This document shows positions 10,584 through 19,985 of a DNA stretch of 64,000 nt, piece after piece. The position numbers and the translations under genes were made by a program. The notes beneath the pieces were generated by a model. It saw nothing but the letters and a program-made list of their open reading frames with translations, was not told where the DNA came from and did not search any database. Source of the DNA: Woeseia oceani (GTDB lineage Bacteria; Pseudomonadota; Gammaproteobacteria; Steroidobacterales; Woeseiaceae); assembly GCF_001677435.1 (NCBI RefSeq), contig NZ_CP016268.1:248001-312000 (forward strand), read 5' to 3'. The first letter of the stretch is position 1, and each line of letters opens with the position of its first letter.

Positions 10584-12479
10584 ATGAAAAAATCAAACAT
10601 ACAGCCTGTGCGTAGTCACGCTTCGGGATCACGACGACATTTTCTGCAGGCGGCGGCCGGCGCCGGCGCTATTTCGCTACTGGATGCCATCGTGCCGGTC
10701 TGGGCGCGTTCCATGAGCGTATTGCGTGAACAGTCGGGTCCTGGCGACGATCTGCTCGAATTCGACCTCGCCATCCGTGCGCACCGCATGGACATTGCGG
10801 GCGGGAAGGGCAACGTCATGTCGATCAACAACACGATACCCGGCCCGTTGCTTGAATGGTACGAAGGACAGGACGTTGTACTTAACGTACGCAACGAGAT
10901 GGATGTCGATACGTCGATCCACTGGCACGGCATCCTGTTGCCGTTTGAAATGGACGGCGTGCCCGGCGTTACTTTCCGTGGCATCAAGCCGGGCACCACG
11001 TTCCAGTATCGTTTTCCGCTCAAGCAAAGCGGGACCTACTGGTATCACAGCCACTCCCAGCTCCAGGAGCAGTCCGGAGTTTACGGGGCGCTCGTGGTGC
11101 ACCCGAAGGGCCCTGACCCGGTTGTCTACGATCGTGACTACGTCGTGATGCTGTCGGACTGGACGTTTGAAGATCCGCACGACGTGCTGGCCAAGCTCAA
11201 GAAGATGGGCGATTACTACAATTACCAGCAGGTTACTGTCGCCGATATCCTGGATGAACCAACCAGCGAAGCCCGGTCCAACGCGATTCGCACGAAGCTC
11301 GCGTGGGATCGCATGCGCATGATGCCGTCCGATATCGCGGACGTCGGTGGAACAACCTACAGCTACTTGATGAACGGACTGCATCCCGCCGGCAACTGGA
11401 CGGGACTGTTCAAGCCGGGCGAACGGGTGCGGTTGCGATTCATCAACGGTTCCGCGATGTCGTTTTTCAATGTGCGGATTCCGGGCCTTGAAATGCGGGT
11501 TGTCGCCACGGACGGACAGAATGTGCAGCCCGTGATGACGGACGAATTCCAGATTGGCACCGCGGAAACCTACGACGTAGTCGTCGAACCACGTGAAGAC
11601 AGGGCTTACACGGTGATGGCCGAATCGATCGATCGCAGCGGTTTCGCGGCTGGCACCTTGGCGCCGCGCGATGGAATGCGCGCGCCGATTCCGCCGCTAC
11701 GCAAGCCTCCCAAGCTGACGATGGTTGACATGGGAATGGACCATGGCGCCATGCAGGGAGGCGGCATGGATCACTCCGGCATGAACCATGGCGACATGGG
11801 TTCGGGCGGTATGGACCATTCAGGCATGGATCACTCCGGCATGAACCATGGCGACATGAGTTCCGATGGTATGGACCACTCCGGCATGAATCACGGAGAT
11901 ATGGGTTCCGGCGATATGGATCATGCGGGCCACGATATGGGCAACGCCGGACCGGTCGTCGCCCGGCACGGACCCGACCACCATGGTGCGGGGAATGCCG
12001 GCGTCGCCGACCTGCAACGTGATCGCCTTGGAGAACGCGGTACCGGCCTCGAAAATGTACCGCATCGCGTACTGGTATACCGCGATCTGAAGCGCCTGGA
12101 TGATGATTTCGATGATCGCCCGCCCGGCCGGGAGATTGAGCTGCACCTGACAGGGCACATGGAACGGTACATGTGGTCATTCGACGGTGAACAGTTTCAT
12201 GAGGTCGATGGACCGATTGAGTTCAATTACGGCGAGCGCCTGCGCCTGACCCTGGTGAATGACACGATGATGAACCACCCGATTCACCTGCACGGCATGT
12301 GGATGGAAATGGAAAACGGCCACGGCCGCGAGATCCCGCGTAAGCACACGATCAACGTCATGCCGGCAAGTCGTGTATCGGCGTTGATTACGGCCGATGC
12401 ACCGGGCCGCTGGGCATTCCATTGTCATCTCCTCTACCACATGGAGATGGGTATGTTTCGCGTCGTAAGGGTGAGTTGA
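10584..12479 (+). CDS. copA: Periplasmic multicopper oxidase CopA
   Basis: About 631 aa. The N-terminus carries a twin-arginine signal (SRRHFLQAAAGAGAISLL), so the protein is exported folded. All copper-ligand motifs are present: HWHG, WYHSHSQ, HPIHLHG and the C-terminal HCHLLYHMEMGM. Between them a Met/His-rich insert (about residues 383-454) repeats MDHSGMNHGDM-type units, the region known in CopA/PcoA to bind extra copper. The enzyme oxidises Cu(I) to less toxic Cu(II) in the periplasm. Starts at 10569 and 10584 are both possible and neither has a strong ribosome binding site. copB follows after a single base. Confidence 0.95.
   Translation: MKKSNIQPVRSHASGSRRHFLQAAAGAGAISLLDAIVPVWARSMSVLREQSGPGDDLLEFDLAIRAHRMDIAGGKGNVMSINNTIPGPLLEWYEGQDVVLNVRNEMDVDTSIHWHGILLPFEMDGVPGVTFRGIKPGTTFQYRFPLKQSGTYWYHSHSQLQEQSGVYGALVVHPKGPDPVVYDRDYVVMLSDWTFEDPHDVLAKLKKMGDYYNYQQVTVADILDEPTSEARSNAIRTKLAWDRMRMMPSDIADVGGTTYSYLMNGLHPAGNWTGLFKPGERVRLRFINGSAMSFFNVRIPGLEMRVVATDGQNVQPVMTDEFQIGTAETYDVVVEPREDRAYTVMAESIDRSGFAAGTLAPRDGMRAPIPPLRKPPKLTMVDMGMDHGAMQGGGMDHSGMNHGDMGSGGMDHSGMDHSGMNHGDMSSDGMDHSGMNHGDMGSGDMDHAGHDMGNAGPVVARHGPDHHGAGNAGVADLQRDRLGERGTGLENVPHRVLVYRDLKRLDDDFDDRPPGREIELHLTGHMERYMWSFDGEQFHEVDGPIEFNYGERLRLTLVNDTMMNHPIHLHGMWMEMENGHGREIPRKHTINVMPASRVSALITADAPGRWAFHCHLLYHMEMGMFRVVRVS
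11748..11945 (+). repeat. Internal coding repeat: Met/His-rich copper-binding units
   Basis: Within copA, a degenerate DNA repeat of roughly 30-60 bp encodes successive MDHSGMNHGDM/GSGG units, at least five in a row. The copies differ at synonymous positions. This points to older expansion kept for copper binding rather than a very recent slippage event. Confidence 0.75.
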
Positions 12480-12480
12480 G

Positions 12481-13230
12481 ATGAGAAGAATGAAGAGCAA
12501 GTGCATCTTACTGGCATTGAGCGTGCTGTATGCGACACCCGGATTCACGGCAAAGCAAGCAGGTACGCCGGACGACTGGGCTATTCCGATGCACAAGCCC
12601 GGCCCGTACTGGATGGTGCTGGGAGACCGGGCAGAAACCGGTTTTGCCGATGGGCATGACAGCTACACCTGGGACATTCAGGGGTGGTATGGCTACGACT
12701 GGAACCGGCTCCGCTGGAAAACGGAGGGCGAGGGTGTCCAGGGCGAGTCTCCGGAGGACGCGGAGCTGCAGCTGTTGTTCAGCCGTATGTTCGCGCCCTA
12801 CTGGGAGTGGCAGGTCGGTGTACGGCATGACTTCGAGCCCGGCCCGACTCGCAACCACTTCGTTACAGGTATCCAGGGCGATGCGCCCTATGAGTTTGAA
12901 ATTGATGCGGCCCTGTTCATCAGTGAAGACGGCGATGCGTCGGCCCGGCTCGAAGCAGAGTACGACCTGCTGTTGACACAACGCCTGATCCTGCAGCCAC
13001 GCCTTGAAATTAACGCCGCCTTCTCCGAAGTGCCGGCGTTCGGGATCGGTCGTGGCATCAATAACAGCGAGCTCGGATTGCGACTCCGCTACGAACTTCG
13101 TCGAGAGATCGCGCCGTACATCGGGGTGTCCTGGGAGCAGCAATACGGCGATACCGCCGATTTGTTGAAGCAGGAAGGCGAAGATACGTCAGAGACCTCG
13201 GTCGTTGTGGGTGTCAGGTTCTGGTTCTGA
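12481..13230 (+). CDS. copB: Copper resistance outer-membrane protein CopB
   Basis: 249 aa with a signal peptide (LLALSVLYATPGFTA). The CopB/PcoB family pattern is clear: WMVLGDRAETGF, WDIQGWYGYDWNRLRWKTEGE, LFSRMFAPYWEWQVGVRHDF and the C-terminal SWEQQYGDTADLL ending in VGVRFWF. The closing aromatic residue fits outer-membrane beta-barrel insertion. The Met-rich N-terminal tail seen in Pseudomonas CopB is missing. It begins one base after copA, so the two are translated from one message. The role is copper sequestration or passage at the outer membrane with CopA. Confidence 0.93.
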   Translation: MRRMKSKCILLALSVLYATPGFTAKQAGTPDDWAIPMHKPGPYWMVLGDRAETGFADGHDSYTWDIQGWYGYDWNRLRWKTEGEGVQGESPEDAELQLLFSRMFAPYWEWQVGVRHDFEPGPTRNHFVTGIQGDAPYEFEIDAALFISEDGDASARLEAEYDLLLTQRLILQPRLEINAAFSEVPAFGIGRGINNSELGLRLRYELRREIAPYIGVSWEQQYGDTADLLKQEGEDTSETSVVVGVRFWF

Positions 13231-13276
13231 CGGCTTTCTTGCGGCAGGCACCAAAAACGCGGGCGCCGGAAAAAGC

Positions 13277-13307
13277 TTGACCTTCCCATAATGGGAAGGT
13301 CTAGAGT
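13277..13307 (+). promoter_or_regulatory. CueR-type copper-responsive promoter
   Basis: TTGACC (13277-13282) and TAGAGT (13302-13307) are separated by exactly 19 bp. The spacer region holds a perfect 10-bp inverted repeat, GACCTTCCCA and TGGGAAGGTC, with a 3-nt centre. This matches the known CueR operator (ACCTTCC / GGAAGGT). It drives the regulator at 13353 and the ATPase, so the pair is autoregulated by Cu(I). Confidence 0.9.
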
Positions 13308-13352
13308 CGGGCCGTGAACGCCAATCAGTGGCGGCAAACGGAGGCTGGACCA

Positions 13353-13748
13353 ATGAACATCGGGCAAGCGGCGGAAACGACAGGCGTCTCCGCAAAACGC
13401 ATTCGGTACTACGAACAGATCGGGTTGCTTGGCAAGGCTAAACGCAGTGCCTCGGGTTACCGGGTGTTTGGCCGTGACGAACTGCACACATTGAGCTTCA
13501 TCAGGCGGGCTCGCCGGCTTGGTTTCTCCGTGCCGAAAATATCGGCGCTATTGGAGCTGTGGCAGGACCAGCGTCGCAGCAGTGCCGACGTTAAACGTCT
13601 TGTCGAGACTCACCTTGACGAGCTGCGGGAAAAGATCGGCGAACTTCAGTCGATGGTCGATACCTTGCAGCACCTGGCAGATCGCTGCGATGGCGACAAA
13701 CGCCCCGACTGCCCGATTCTTCATGACCTCGAAAGGAGTGAATCATGA
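13353..13748 (+). CDS. cueR: CueR-type copper-responsive MerR-family regulator
   Basis: 131 aa. The winged-helix DNA-binding start is [22 protein letters not shown], followed by SGYRVF and [12 protein letters not shown], then the long dimerisation helix ([20 protein letters not shown]) and the C-terminal metal loop CDGDKRPDC with CPIL after it. The C-x7-C spacing and the operator just upstream fit Cu(I)-sensing CueR. The ATG at 13353 is preceded by GGAG; an in-frame GTG at 13314 would sit at the expected transcription start and is less likely. Its stop overlaps the ATPase start (ATGA). Confidence 0.92.
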   Translation: MNIGQAAETTGVSAKRIRYYEQIGLLGKAKRSASGYRVFGRDELHTLSFIRRARRLGFSVPKISALLELWQDQRRSSADVKRLVETHLDELREKIGELQSMVDTLQHLADRCDGDKRPDCPILHDLERSES

Positions 13749-15967
13749 GCGCGGAATATACATGTCCCATGCATCCCGAAGTGCAGTCGAACGAGCCCGG
13801 CAGCTGCCCGAAATGCGGTATGGCACTGGAACGCAAGAACATTGCGGCAAAGCGAACGCAATACACCTGTCCGATGCACCCGGAAATCGTCCGCGACGAA
13901 CCTGGCAGTTGCCCCATCTGCGGCATGGGGCTCGAACCGGTCGTCGTGAGCGCGGAGGAGGATACGTCCGAACTCGACGACATGACGCGCCGGTTCTGGG
14001 TGAGCGTTGTGCTGACGCTTCCGTTGTTCGTGTACGCGATGGGCGAGATGATTCCCGGTCAGCCAATGGAGCAGCTGTTGCCGGTTGCCTGGCGCCAATG
14101 GCTGCAACTGGCACTGGCTACGCCGGTTGTGTTGTGGGGCGGCTGGCCGTTCTTCGTACGCGGCTGGAACTCGGTCCGGACTCTGAATCTCAACATGTTC
14201 ACGCTGATCGCGCTCGGCGTTGGCGTGGCGTTCGTCTATTCACTGGTCGCCACGGCGTTCCCCGAAATTTTCCCCGAGGCGTTCCGGAATCACGCTGGTG
14301 AAGTAGCGCTCTACTATGAAGCGGCTGCGGTAATTACAACACTTGTGCTGCTCGGCCAGGTGCTTGAGCTGAAAGCGCGAAGTCAAACGTCGGGAGCCAT
14401 TCGTGCGCTGCTGGAACTGGCGCCGCCAACAGCCCGGCGAATTTCCGACGACGGTAACGAGGAAGAAGTATCCCTGGATGACCTCGTCCCGGGCGATCGG
14501 CTGCGCGTAAAACCCGGTGAAAAGGTCCCGGTTGACGGCACAGTCGTGGAAGGGCACAGCTCGGTTGATGAATCGATGATCAGTGGCGAACCAGTACCGG
14601 TGGAAAAGCGTGCCGACGATGATGTGGTCGGCGGTACCGTTAACGGCACCGGCAGCCTGATCATTGAAGTGACTCAGGTCGGCGACGACACCTTGTTGTC
14701 GCAGATCGTCCGCATGGTCGCCGAAGCACAACGCAGTCGCGCCCCGATCCAGAAGCTCGTCGATCTCGTCGCCGCGTGGTTCGTACCCGCTGTTGTCGCA
14801 GTGGCTATCGTCACTTTTGTTGTCTGGTCAATTTGGGGGCCTGAACCCGCCATGGCCTACGCCATCGTCAACGCGGTTGCCGTTCTGATCATCGCTTGTC
14901 CCTGTGCACTCGGACTCGCAACGCCGATGTCAATCATGGTTGGTACCGGCAAAGGTGCTCAGCTTGGCATCCTGATCAAGAGTGCCGAAGCGCTCGAAAC
15001 CTTCGAGAAGGTCGATACCGTCGTGGTCGACAAGACCGGTACGCTGACTGAAGGCCGGCCCGAGCTGGTCATGATCGAGGCCGCTGGCGAGTTCGACGAC
15101 GAGTCGCTGCTGGCCCTGGTTGCGTCGGTAGAGAAAGCCAGCGAGCACCCGTTGGCCCAGGCCATTGTCACCGCTGCAGAGAAACGTTCGTTGAGCCTGA
15201 CGACCGCGACCGGATTCGAATCGGTTACCGGCGAAGGCGCGAGCGCCAGCGTCGGCGACCACAGCGTTGCGATTGGCAATAGCAAGCTCATGCGCCGCCT
15301 TAACGCCGAAGACAAGTCGTTGGCAGACGCCGCGGAAAAGTATCGTGCCGAAGGACAGACCGTCATGTTTGTCGCGGTAAACAGCAAACCTGCCGGCATT
15401 ATCGGTGTAGCCGATCCCATCAAGGAATCGACGCCGCGGGCCATCGAGATGCTGCATGACGCCGGCCTCAGGGTCGTGATGCTGACTGGCGACAGCCTGG
15501 GCACGGCGAACGCGGTTGCTGGAAAAATCGGCATCGACGACGTGCACGCTGATGTGTCTCCGGAAGACAAGAACCGTGTGGTCCGGGAGCTTCAGGCGAA
15601 AGGCGCAATCGTGGCAATGGCCGGTGACGGCATCAACGATGCGCCGGCGCTGGCACAGGCCGACGTCGGCATCGCAATGGGCACAGGTACTGACGTGGCA
15701 ATGGAAAGCGCCGGCGTAACGCTGGTTCGTGGTGATCTGCTGGGTGTGGCGAAGGCGCGCGAGCTGAGTCAGCAGACCATGCGCAACATCCGCCAGAACC
15801 TGTTCTTCGCGTTCGCTTACAACACGGCCGGAGTTCCCATTGCGGCCGGCGTGCTCTACCCCGTTTTCGGGTTGTTGTTGAGTCCGATGATCGCGGCTGC
15901 CGCGATGAGCCTGAGTTCGGTTTCGGTAATCGGCAATGCACTGCGGCTGCGCCGCCTGAAGCTCTGA
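13745..15967 (+). CDS. Cu(I)-exporting P1B-type ATPase with two YTCPMHPE domains
   Basis: This 740-aa inner-membrane pump expels cytoplasmic Cu(I) using ATP. Instead of CxxC-type heavy-metal-associated domains, the N-terminus has two copies of a small Cys/His domain (YTCPMHPEV...[10 protein letters not shown] and YTCPMHPEI...[10 protein letters not shown], about residues 5-33 and 38-66). The core has the transmembrane metal site CPC (near residue 385, [13 protein letters not shown]), phosphorylation site DKTGTLTEG (about 428), the HP dipeptide SEHPLAQAI and hinge [14 protein letters not shown]. It is translationally coupled to cueR. It is named by family only, because copA is already used here for the oxidase. 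Confidence 0.95.
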   Translation: MSAEYTCPMHPEVQSNEPGSCPKCGMALERKNIAAKRTQYTCPMHPEIVRDEPGSCPICGMGLEPVVVSAEEDTSELDDMTRRFWVSVVLTLPLFVYAMGEMIPGQPMEQLLPVAWRQWLQLALATPVVLWGGWPFFVRGWNSVRTLNLNMFTLIALGVGVAFVYSLVATAFPEIFPEAFRNHAGEVALYYEAAAVITTLVLLGQVLELKARSQTSGAIRALLELAPPTARRISDDGNEEEVSLDDLVPGDRLRVKPGEKVPVDGTVVEGHSSVDESMISGEPVPVEKRADDDVVGGTVNGTGSLIIEVTQVGDDTLLSQIVRMVAEAQRSRAPIQKLVDLVAAWFVPAVVAVAIVTFVVWSIWGPEPAMAYAIVNAVAVLIIACPCALGLATPMSIMVGTGKGAQLGILIKSAEALETFEKVDTVVVDKTGTLTEGRPELVMIEAAGEFDDESLLALVASVEKASEHPLAQAIVTAAEKRSLSLTTATGFESVTGEGASASVGDHSVAIGNSKLMRRLNAEDKSLADAAEKYRAEGQTVMFVAVNSKPAGIIGVADPIKESTPRAIEMLHDAGLRVVMLTGDSLGTANAVAGKIGIDDVHADVSPEDKNRVVRELQAKGAIVAMAGDGINDAPALAQADVGIAMGTGTDVAMESAGVTLVRGDLLGVAKARELSQQTMRNIRQNLFFAFAYNTAGVPIAAGVLYPVFGLLLSPMIAAAAMSLSSVSVIGNALRLRRLKL

Positions 15968-15995
15968 AAAACGTAACTGACACAAGGTCTTTATC

Positions 15996-17294
15996 ATGAG
16001 CGATAACTACAAGTCGGGCAGCCTGTCACTGACGGCGACAGTTGCGATGGGTACCGGCGTCATGATTGGCGCCGGTATCTTTGCACTGACCGGCCAGGTC
16101 GCGGAATACGCCGGTCCACTGTTTCCGGCAGCCTTCCTGCTCGCGGCCATCATCAGCGGATTCAGCGCGTACACCTATATAAAGGTAACCAGCAAGTACC
16201 CGTCCGCTGGCGGTATCGCGATGATTCTGCAGAAGGCCTACGGCAAGACCATGATGACCGGCGCCAGCGCGCTGCTGATGGCAATTTCGATGATCATCAA
16301 CGAAAGCCTGGTCGCCCGAACCTTCGGTACCTACACGCTGCAATTATTCGACGCAGAAAACCTCGACTGGCTGGTCCCGGTGCTTGCGGTCGGGCTGATC
16401 GTCGTCGCGTTCCTCATTAACATCGCCGGCAATCGGCTGATCGGTGCCGTTTCCAAGGTCACCGCCGTCGTCAAAATCCTGGGAATACTTGGCTTCGCGA
16501 CAGCAGCCCTGTGGGCCGCTGGCTGGTCCTTCGAACCAGCAACCGGTGGCGTGATTGACGATACGTCGGCGACCGGGTTTCTCGCCGGCGTCGCGTTGGC
16601 GATTCTCGCTTACAAGGGATTTACGACCATAACGAACAGCGGCGGCGAAGTTGTCGACCCGCACAAGAACGTCGGTCGGGCGATCATGATCTCGCTCGGA
16701 ATTTGCGTCGTTGTATACATGCTGGTCGCCTTCGGCGTCGGATCGACCTTGACCGTCGAAGAGATTGTCCGGGCCAAAGACTATTCATTGGCAGAAGCGG
16801 CACGACCGGCGATGGGCGACTATGGTGTGTGGTTCACGGTCGGGATAGCGATCGTTGCCACCAGCTCAGGTTTGTTGGCAAGCGTATTCGCTGTATCGCG
16901 CATGCTTGCGATGCTGACCGATATGAACATCATCCCCCATCGCCACTTCGGAATGCAGGGCGGCATCCAGAAGCACACGCTGGTGTATACGGTCGTGCTG
17001 GCTGCTTCTCTTGCGGCATTCTTCGACCTGAGCCGCATCGCGTCGCTTGGCGCGATCTATTATCTCGTCATGGATATCGCCATACACTGGGGTGTATGGC
17101 GGCACCTCAAAGCTGACGTCGACGCGCAGGCGTGGGTCTTGGCGACGGCAATCGTGCTCGACGCACTGGCGCTGGTCGCATTCATTGTCATCAAGGGCGG
17201 CGCGGATCCATTGATCGTAATAATCGCTGTTTCGTCGATCGTCGCGATTTTTGGCTTCGAGCGTTACTACCTGGCTCAGAAGCGCGGCGACTGA
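15996..17294 (+). CDS. APC-family permease
   Basis: 432 aa with about 12 predicted membrane helices. The first helix carries the APC superfamily signature GTGVMIGAGIFALTGQVAEYAGP, and AYKGFTTITNSGGEVVDPHKNVGRAIMISL is the usual motif after TM6. Substrate specificity cannot be read from sequence; amino acids or related amines are typical. It begins 28 bp after the copper ATPase on the same strand and so is likely co-transcribed. Why a permease accompanies the copper genes is unclear; supply of a copper-chelating amino acid would be a guess. Confidence 0.85.
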   Translation: MSDNYKSGSLSLTATVAMGTGVMIGAGIFALTGQVAEYAGPLFPAAFLLAAIISGFSAYTYIKVTSKYPSAGGIAMILQKAYGKTMMTGASALLMAISMIINESLVARTFGTYTLQLFDAENLDWLVPVLAVGLIVVAFLINIAGNRLIGAVSKVTAVVKILGILGFATAALWAAGWSFEPATGGVIDDTSATGFLAGVALAILAYKGFTTITNSGGEVVDPHKNVGRAIMISLGICVVVYMLVAFGVGSTLTVEEIVRAKDYSLAEAARPAMGDYGVWFTVGIAIVATSSGLLASVFAVSRMLAMLTDMNIIPHRHFGMQGGIQKHTLVYTVVLAASLAAFFDLSRIASLGAIYYLVMDIAIHWGVWRHLKADVDAQAWVLATAIVLDALALVAFIVIKGGADPLIVIIAVSSIVAIFGFERYYLAQKRGD

Positions 17295-17306
17295 TAGTGC
17301 AATCCG

Positions 17307-17939
17307 ATGTCTGACAAGGGCTACTGGGAACGACACGCGCGCAACTACGATGCCTCGCTGCGTTGGGTGCTGGGTCGGCCGTTGCCGCGGATGTTGCACT
17401 TGGCCAGTGAGGCCGTTCGCGGCAGAGAAAAAATGCTGGAAGTCGCGGCAGGCACAGGCATTGTTACCGCGGCCATAGCCCGGACCAGCCGCTCGATAAT
17501 CGCCACAGATTATGCAGCGGCCATGGTGGAGTCGCTTAAGCGGCGAATTCAGGAGGCCGAGCTCGAGAACGTGACGTGCGAGCAGGCTGATATCTATGCA
17601 CTTCCCTATCCAGAAGGCGAGTTTGACGCTGTCGTCGCGGCCAACGTGTTACATCTGGTCCCGAATCTCGCTGAGGCATTTCATGCAATTCGAAAGGTGG
17701 CGGCACCTGGCGCTATCCTGGTCGCCCCGACGTTCTGTCACGATCAGACCAAGTCTTCCTGGCTGGTTTCCCGGCTTCTCGCCCTAACAGGTTTCCCCGG
17801 ACATCGTCGATTCACTGCACAGTCGCTCCGCGATGCTTTCGAGCAGGCTGGTGTGCGGATAACACAGTTCGAATTATTGCCGGGCCTCATTCCTGTCGCC
17901 TTTGTTGTCGGCAATTTCATGTCGCCGCCACAGACGTAA
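17307..17939 (+). CDS. Class I SAM-dependent methyltransferase
   Basis: 210 aa. The Rossmann-fold SAM motif LEVAAGTGIVTAAIA is at about residues 43-57, with the acidic post-strand-2 residue in ATDYAAAM, motif II EFDAVVAANVLHLV and the C-terminal strand pair. The opening KGYWERHARNYDASLR resembles UbiE/phospholipid-type methyltransferases, but the substrate is not identifiable. The start is 12 bp after the permease stop, so it closes the copper operon. A thiol or metalloid methylation role would fit the neighbourhood but is unsupported. Confidence 0.8.
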   Translation: MSDKGYWERHARNYDASLRWVLGRPLPRMLHLASEAVRGREKMLEVAAGTGIVTAAIARTSRSIIATDYAAAMVESLKRRIQEAELENVTCEQADIYALPYPEGEFDAVVAANVLHLVPNLAEAFHAIRKVAAPGAILVAPTFCHDQTKSSWLVSRLLALTGFPGHRRFTAQSLRDAFEQAGVRITQFELLPGLIPVAFVVGNFMSPPQT

Positions 17940-18654
17940 CCGCAGGGATCAGACGGGTACGACATCCGGTCAGAGTCTGTAAACAGTTTCGACGGTGACT
18001 CGGCATGCTGTTGCTGCGAGGCCTGAATCGGCTTGATCGCGGAACAGAGGCTGTCGTACAAAAAACGAAGTCTTACGACGACACCCCGCCTGAGCCCTAC
18101 TAAGCTCCTAACACAGGCATACACTTCGACAGCAGAAGTCACGGGCTACTGCTGTGGGCAAGGCGGATCGACCAGGACATCTTGGAAACACTGTCATGAA
18201 GATGTCCCGACAGTTGTCCTCTATCGCAGTGAGTCACAGTCTTTGCGGCAATGGAAAGTCCTAACCCACTCTAGCCAATTACTCTGGACGCACGCTCGTC
18301 CCGCTGCTGGTCAGGCGTGCGGACGCCCGCCACGTAAACCGCTGGCAGTACAGCTTTCGTGATCGCACGAAGAGAAGGAGCCCTGAAAACATCGGGGCTG
18401 CATATATTTGAACGCCTCCTCCATCGGAGAGGCCAATCTTTCTACACCTTGGATTGTTTTCAACAATCGCAGTGCGCCACCGTTCAAACGGCGGCATGAA
18501 GGGTGTGCGGCCGTAGCTGCTGCTCCGCTCTGACCCGCAGAGTAAGCCTTCGAAAGTGGGGCGTAGAGAATGCCCCCATTTTTCGTAGCAAAGACATTGG
18601 TATTGCCGGATGGTTGTCAGACCCGGAGGTCACTGGCAATTACTGGAGTGCTCA
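17940..18654. other. Intergenic region between metal cargo and transfer operon
   Basis: About 715 bp without a convincing gene; the short open frames lack family features and codon structure. It holds a 7-bp hairpin (GATTGTT / AACAATC, 18452-18468), a short GC inverted repeat near 18310 and the terminator-like hairpin at 18557-18583. A junction between cargo and conjugation backbone, an origin of transfer or regulatory DNA are all possible; none is demonstrated. Confidence 0.5.
18557..18583 (+). promoter_or_regulatory. GC hairpin with T-tract ahead of the first transfer operon
   Basis: TGGGG (18557-18561) pairs with CCCCA further on, with a loop of about a dozen bases and then TTTTT. It could be an intrinsic terminator or attenuator. 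A very similar element precedes the relaxase operon at 40055-40080 (AAGCGGGGCG... CCCCGTTTTCG), which argues for a shared function at the two transfer operons. Confidence 0.5.
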
Positions 18655-19095
18655 ATGTTGGTTGCGCGGTTTGTTGTCTCCCTTGGAATGGTGTTACTTG
18701 CCGAGTCGCTGTACGCGGACTGTTTTGATGCGGCGGCGGAGCGTCATCGCGTGCCAGCCAATCTACTGCGGGCCATCGCCTGTGTCGAAAGCAATTTTGA
18801 GTCCCACGCGGTTAACCACAATAGCAATGGCAGCACCGACTACGGCGTCATGCAGATCAATTCTCTTTGGTTGGCAGAGCTGAGACCCTTCGGTATCGAG
18901 CGCGATCACTTATGGGATTGGTGCGCGAACATACACGTCGGTGCGTGGGTGCTGGCACAGAAAATAGAAACCGCTGGTTACACCTGGCGCGCGATCGGTG
19001 CCTACAACGCCGGCTTGAAAAACACACCTTTGAGGGAGCGACTTCGCTATGAGTACGCCGAAAAAGTCTACCGTGTTGTTGAGCGTGGCTGCTAG
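18655..19095 (+). CDS. Lytic transglycosylase of the conjugation system
   Basis: About 146 aa. A signal peptide ([21 protein letters not shown]) is followed by an SLT/lysozyme-like domain. It has the catalytic glutamate in [12 protein letters not shown], the substrate-binding segment [14 protein letters not shown], and [10 protein letters not shown]. It opens the peptidoglycan for the mating channel (VirB1-type role). The ATG at 18655 is chosen because GGAG lies upstream and the signal peptide starts there; the longer frame from 18610 has no such features. It is the first gene of the long transfer operon and overlaps the next by 47 bp. Confidence 0.88.
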   Translation: MLVARFVVSLGMVLLAESLYADCFDAAAERHRVPANLLRAIACVESNFESHAVNHNSNGSTDYGVMQINSLWLAELRPFGIERDHLWDWCANIHVGAWVLAQKIETAGYTWRAIGAYNAGLKNTPLRERLRYEYAEKVYRVVERGC

Positions 19096-19435
19096 CGGTC
19101 TACTGCTGGCCGCTTGCGCACCGCATCAGCCGGCACCAGATGCTGCGGAGCATCCGCCCATGGTGATCGCTGAGGTCAATCCACCGTCGGCGGCCGATCT
19201 GTATGCGCAGCGCTATTCGTCATCATTTGTACAAGTGACCACGGGCGGCAAGCACCGCTTCGTGAGCTGCGATCCATCGTGTCCCGGTGCGACACCGAAG
19301 ACAACGCTGTCGAACCTGAACGCCGCGGTGGCCAAGCGCGCACAGCAAAACGTGCTGGCCAAACGGGCGCGAGCGAGCACAACGACGAGTAACGACGGTG
19401 ACGGCAACAACCCCAACGACCCCGGCGAACGCTGA
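19049..19435 (+). CDS. Conjugation-associated lipoprotein, unknown
   Basis: 128 aa with a lipoprotein signal ([16 protein letters not shown], lipobox LAAC). The mature chain has [17 protein letters not shown], a Cys/Pro motif reminiscent of the CPxPTPKT signature in OmpA-like and some conjugation lipoproteins, and a low-complexity Ser/Thr/Asn/Asp tail. The start at 19049 has GGAG upstream and overlaps the transglycosylase gene. Probably an outer-membrane component of the mating apparatus, though no named family was recognised. Confidence 0.65.
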   Translation: MSTPKKSTVLLSVAASGLLLAACAPHQPAPDAAEHPPMVIAEVNPPSAADLYAQRYSSSFVQVTTGGKHRFVSCDPSCPGATPKTTLSNLNAAVAKRAQQNVLAKRARASTTTSNDGDGNNPNDPGER

Positions 19436-19540
19436 TGAAAGATCGACTGGGCAACGCAACACCGTATCGAGCGCGACACACGATCGCGTGATTACAAACG
19501 TCCTTTAATCGGGACCCTCTGCACCATAGGAGAGCAACCC

Positions 19541-19924
19541 ATGAAACACGATCTTCGCGATCTGATTCTCTCGCCACAGGATGCCGCTCGTCTTCATGAC
19601 GGGTTCCTGTCCTTTTTCAGCAGCCTGGCACGCATCGGGCCGGTGATGGCCATTGGCATTGTTATCGCAATGTTCCAGGAACAGGCTTTGGCCGGTACCA
19701 GCGCCGTGTTCGACGATCTCGCCACGGAGACCGAAGGCGCCGTGTTTGGTCCGCTGGGCCAGGCGGTCGTATTCATCGGCGCCCTGGCCGGCGGCATTAT
19801 CGCGCTCTTGAAAGGCGCATGGCTGTTTGCGGCCATGGGCATCGCCATCGCGGGTCTGATGTACGGCTCGCAGATCGTGGCCGGCGCCTCGACGTTCAGC
19901 GCACTGCTGCCGGTCGTCAGCTGA
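19541..19924 (+). CDS. traA: Probable conjugative pilin TraA
   Basis: 127 aa with the layout of an F-type propilin: a long leader (about 40 residues) and two hydrophobic segments, RIGPVMAIGIVIAMF and GQAVVFIGALAGGIIALLKGAWLFAAMG, separated by a short polar stretch after QEQALAG that may be the processing site. It stands immediately before traL, as in F and SXT systems, and has a good Shine-Dalgarno (AGGAGAG). The pilin call rests on size, hydrophobic pattern and position, because pilins are poorly conserved. Confidence 0.7.
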   Translation: MKHDLRDLILSPQDAARLHDGFLSFFSSLARIGPVMAIGIVIAMFQEQALAGTSAVFDDLATETEGAVFGPLGQAVVFIGALAGGIIALLKGAWLFAAMGIAIAGLMYGSQIVAGASTFSALLPVVS

Positions 19925-19985
19925 TCGCCCTGGAGCCGGGCCCGCCTGTTCGCGGTCCGGCTCCACGTCCTCGAGGGCCAATACC

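Noticed and set aside
11748-11945. Possible CRISPR-like or minisatellite array
   Set aside because: The repeats are in frame, encode Met/His copper ligands and have no constant spacer or repeat length.
17940-18654. Small genes or an RNA gene in the cargo-transfer gap
   Set aside because: Short frames lack codon structure or start signals; no tRNA or known RNA fold could be assembled from the sequence.
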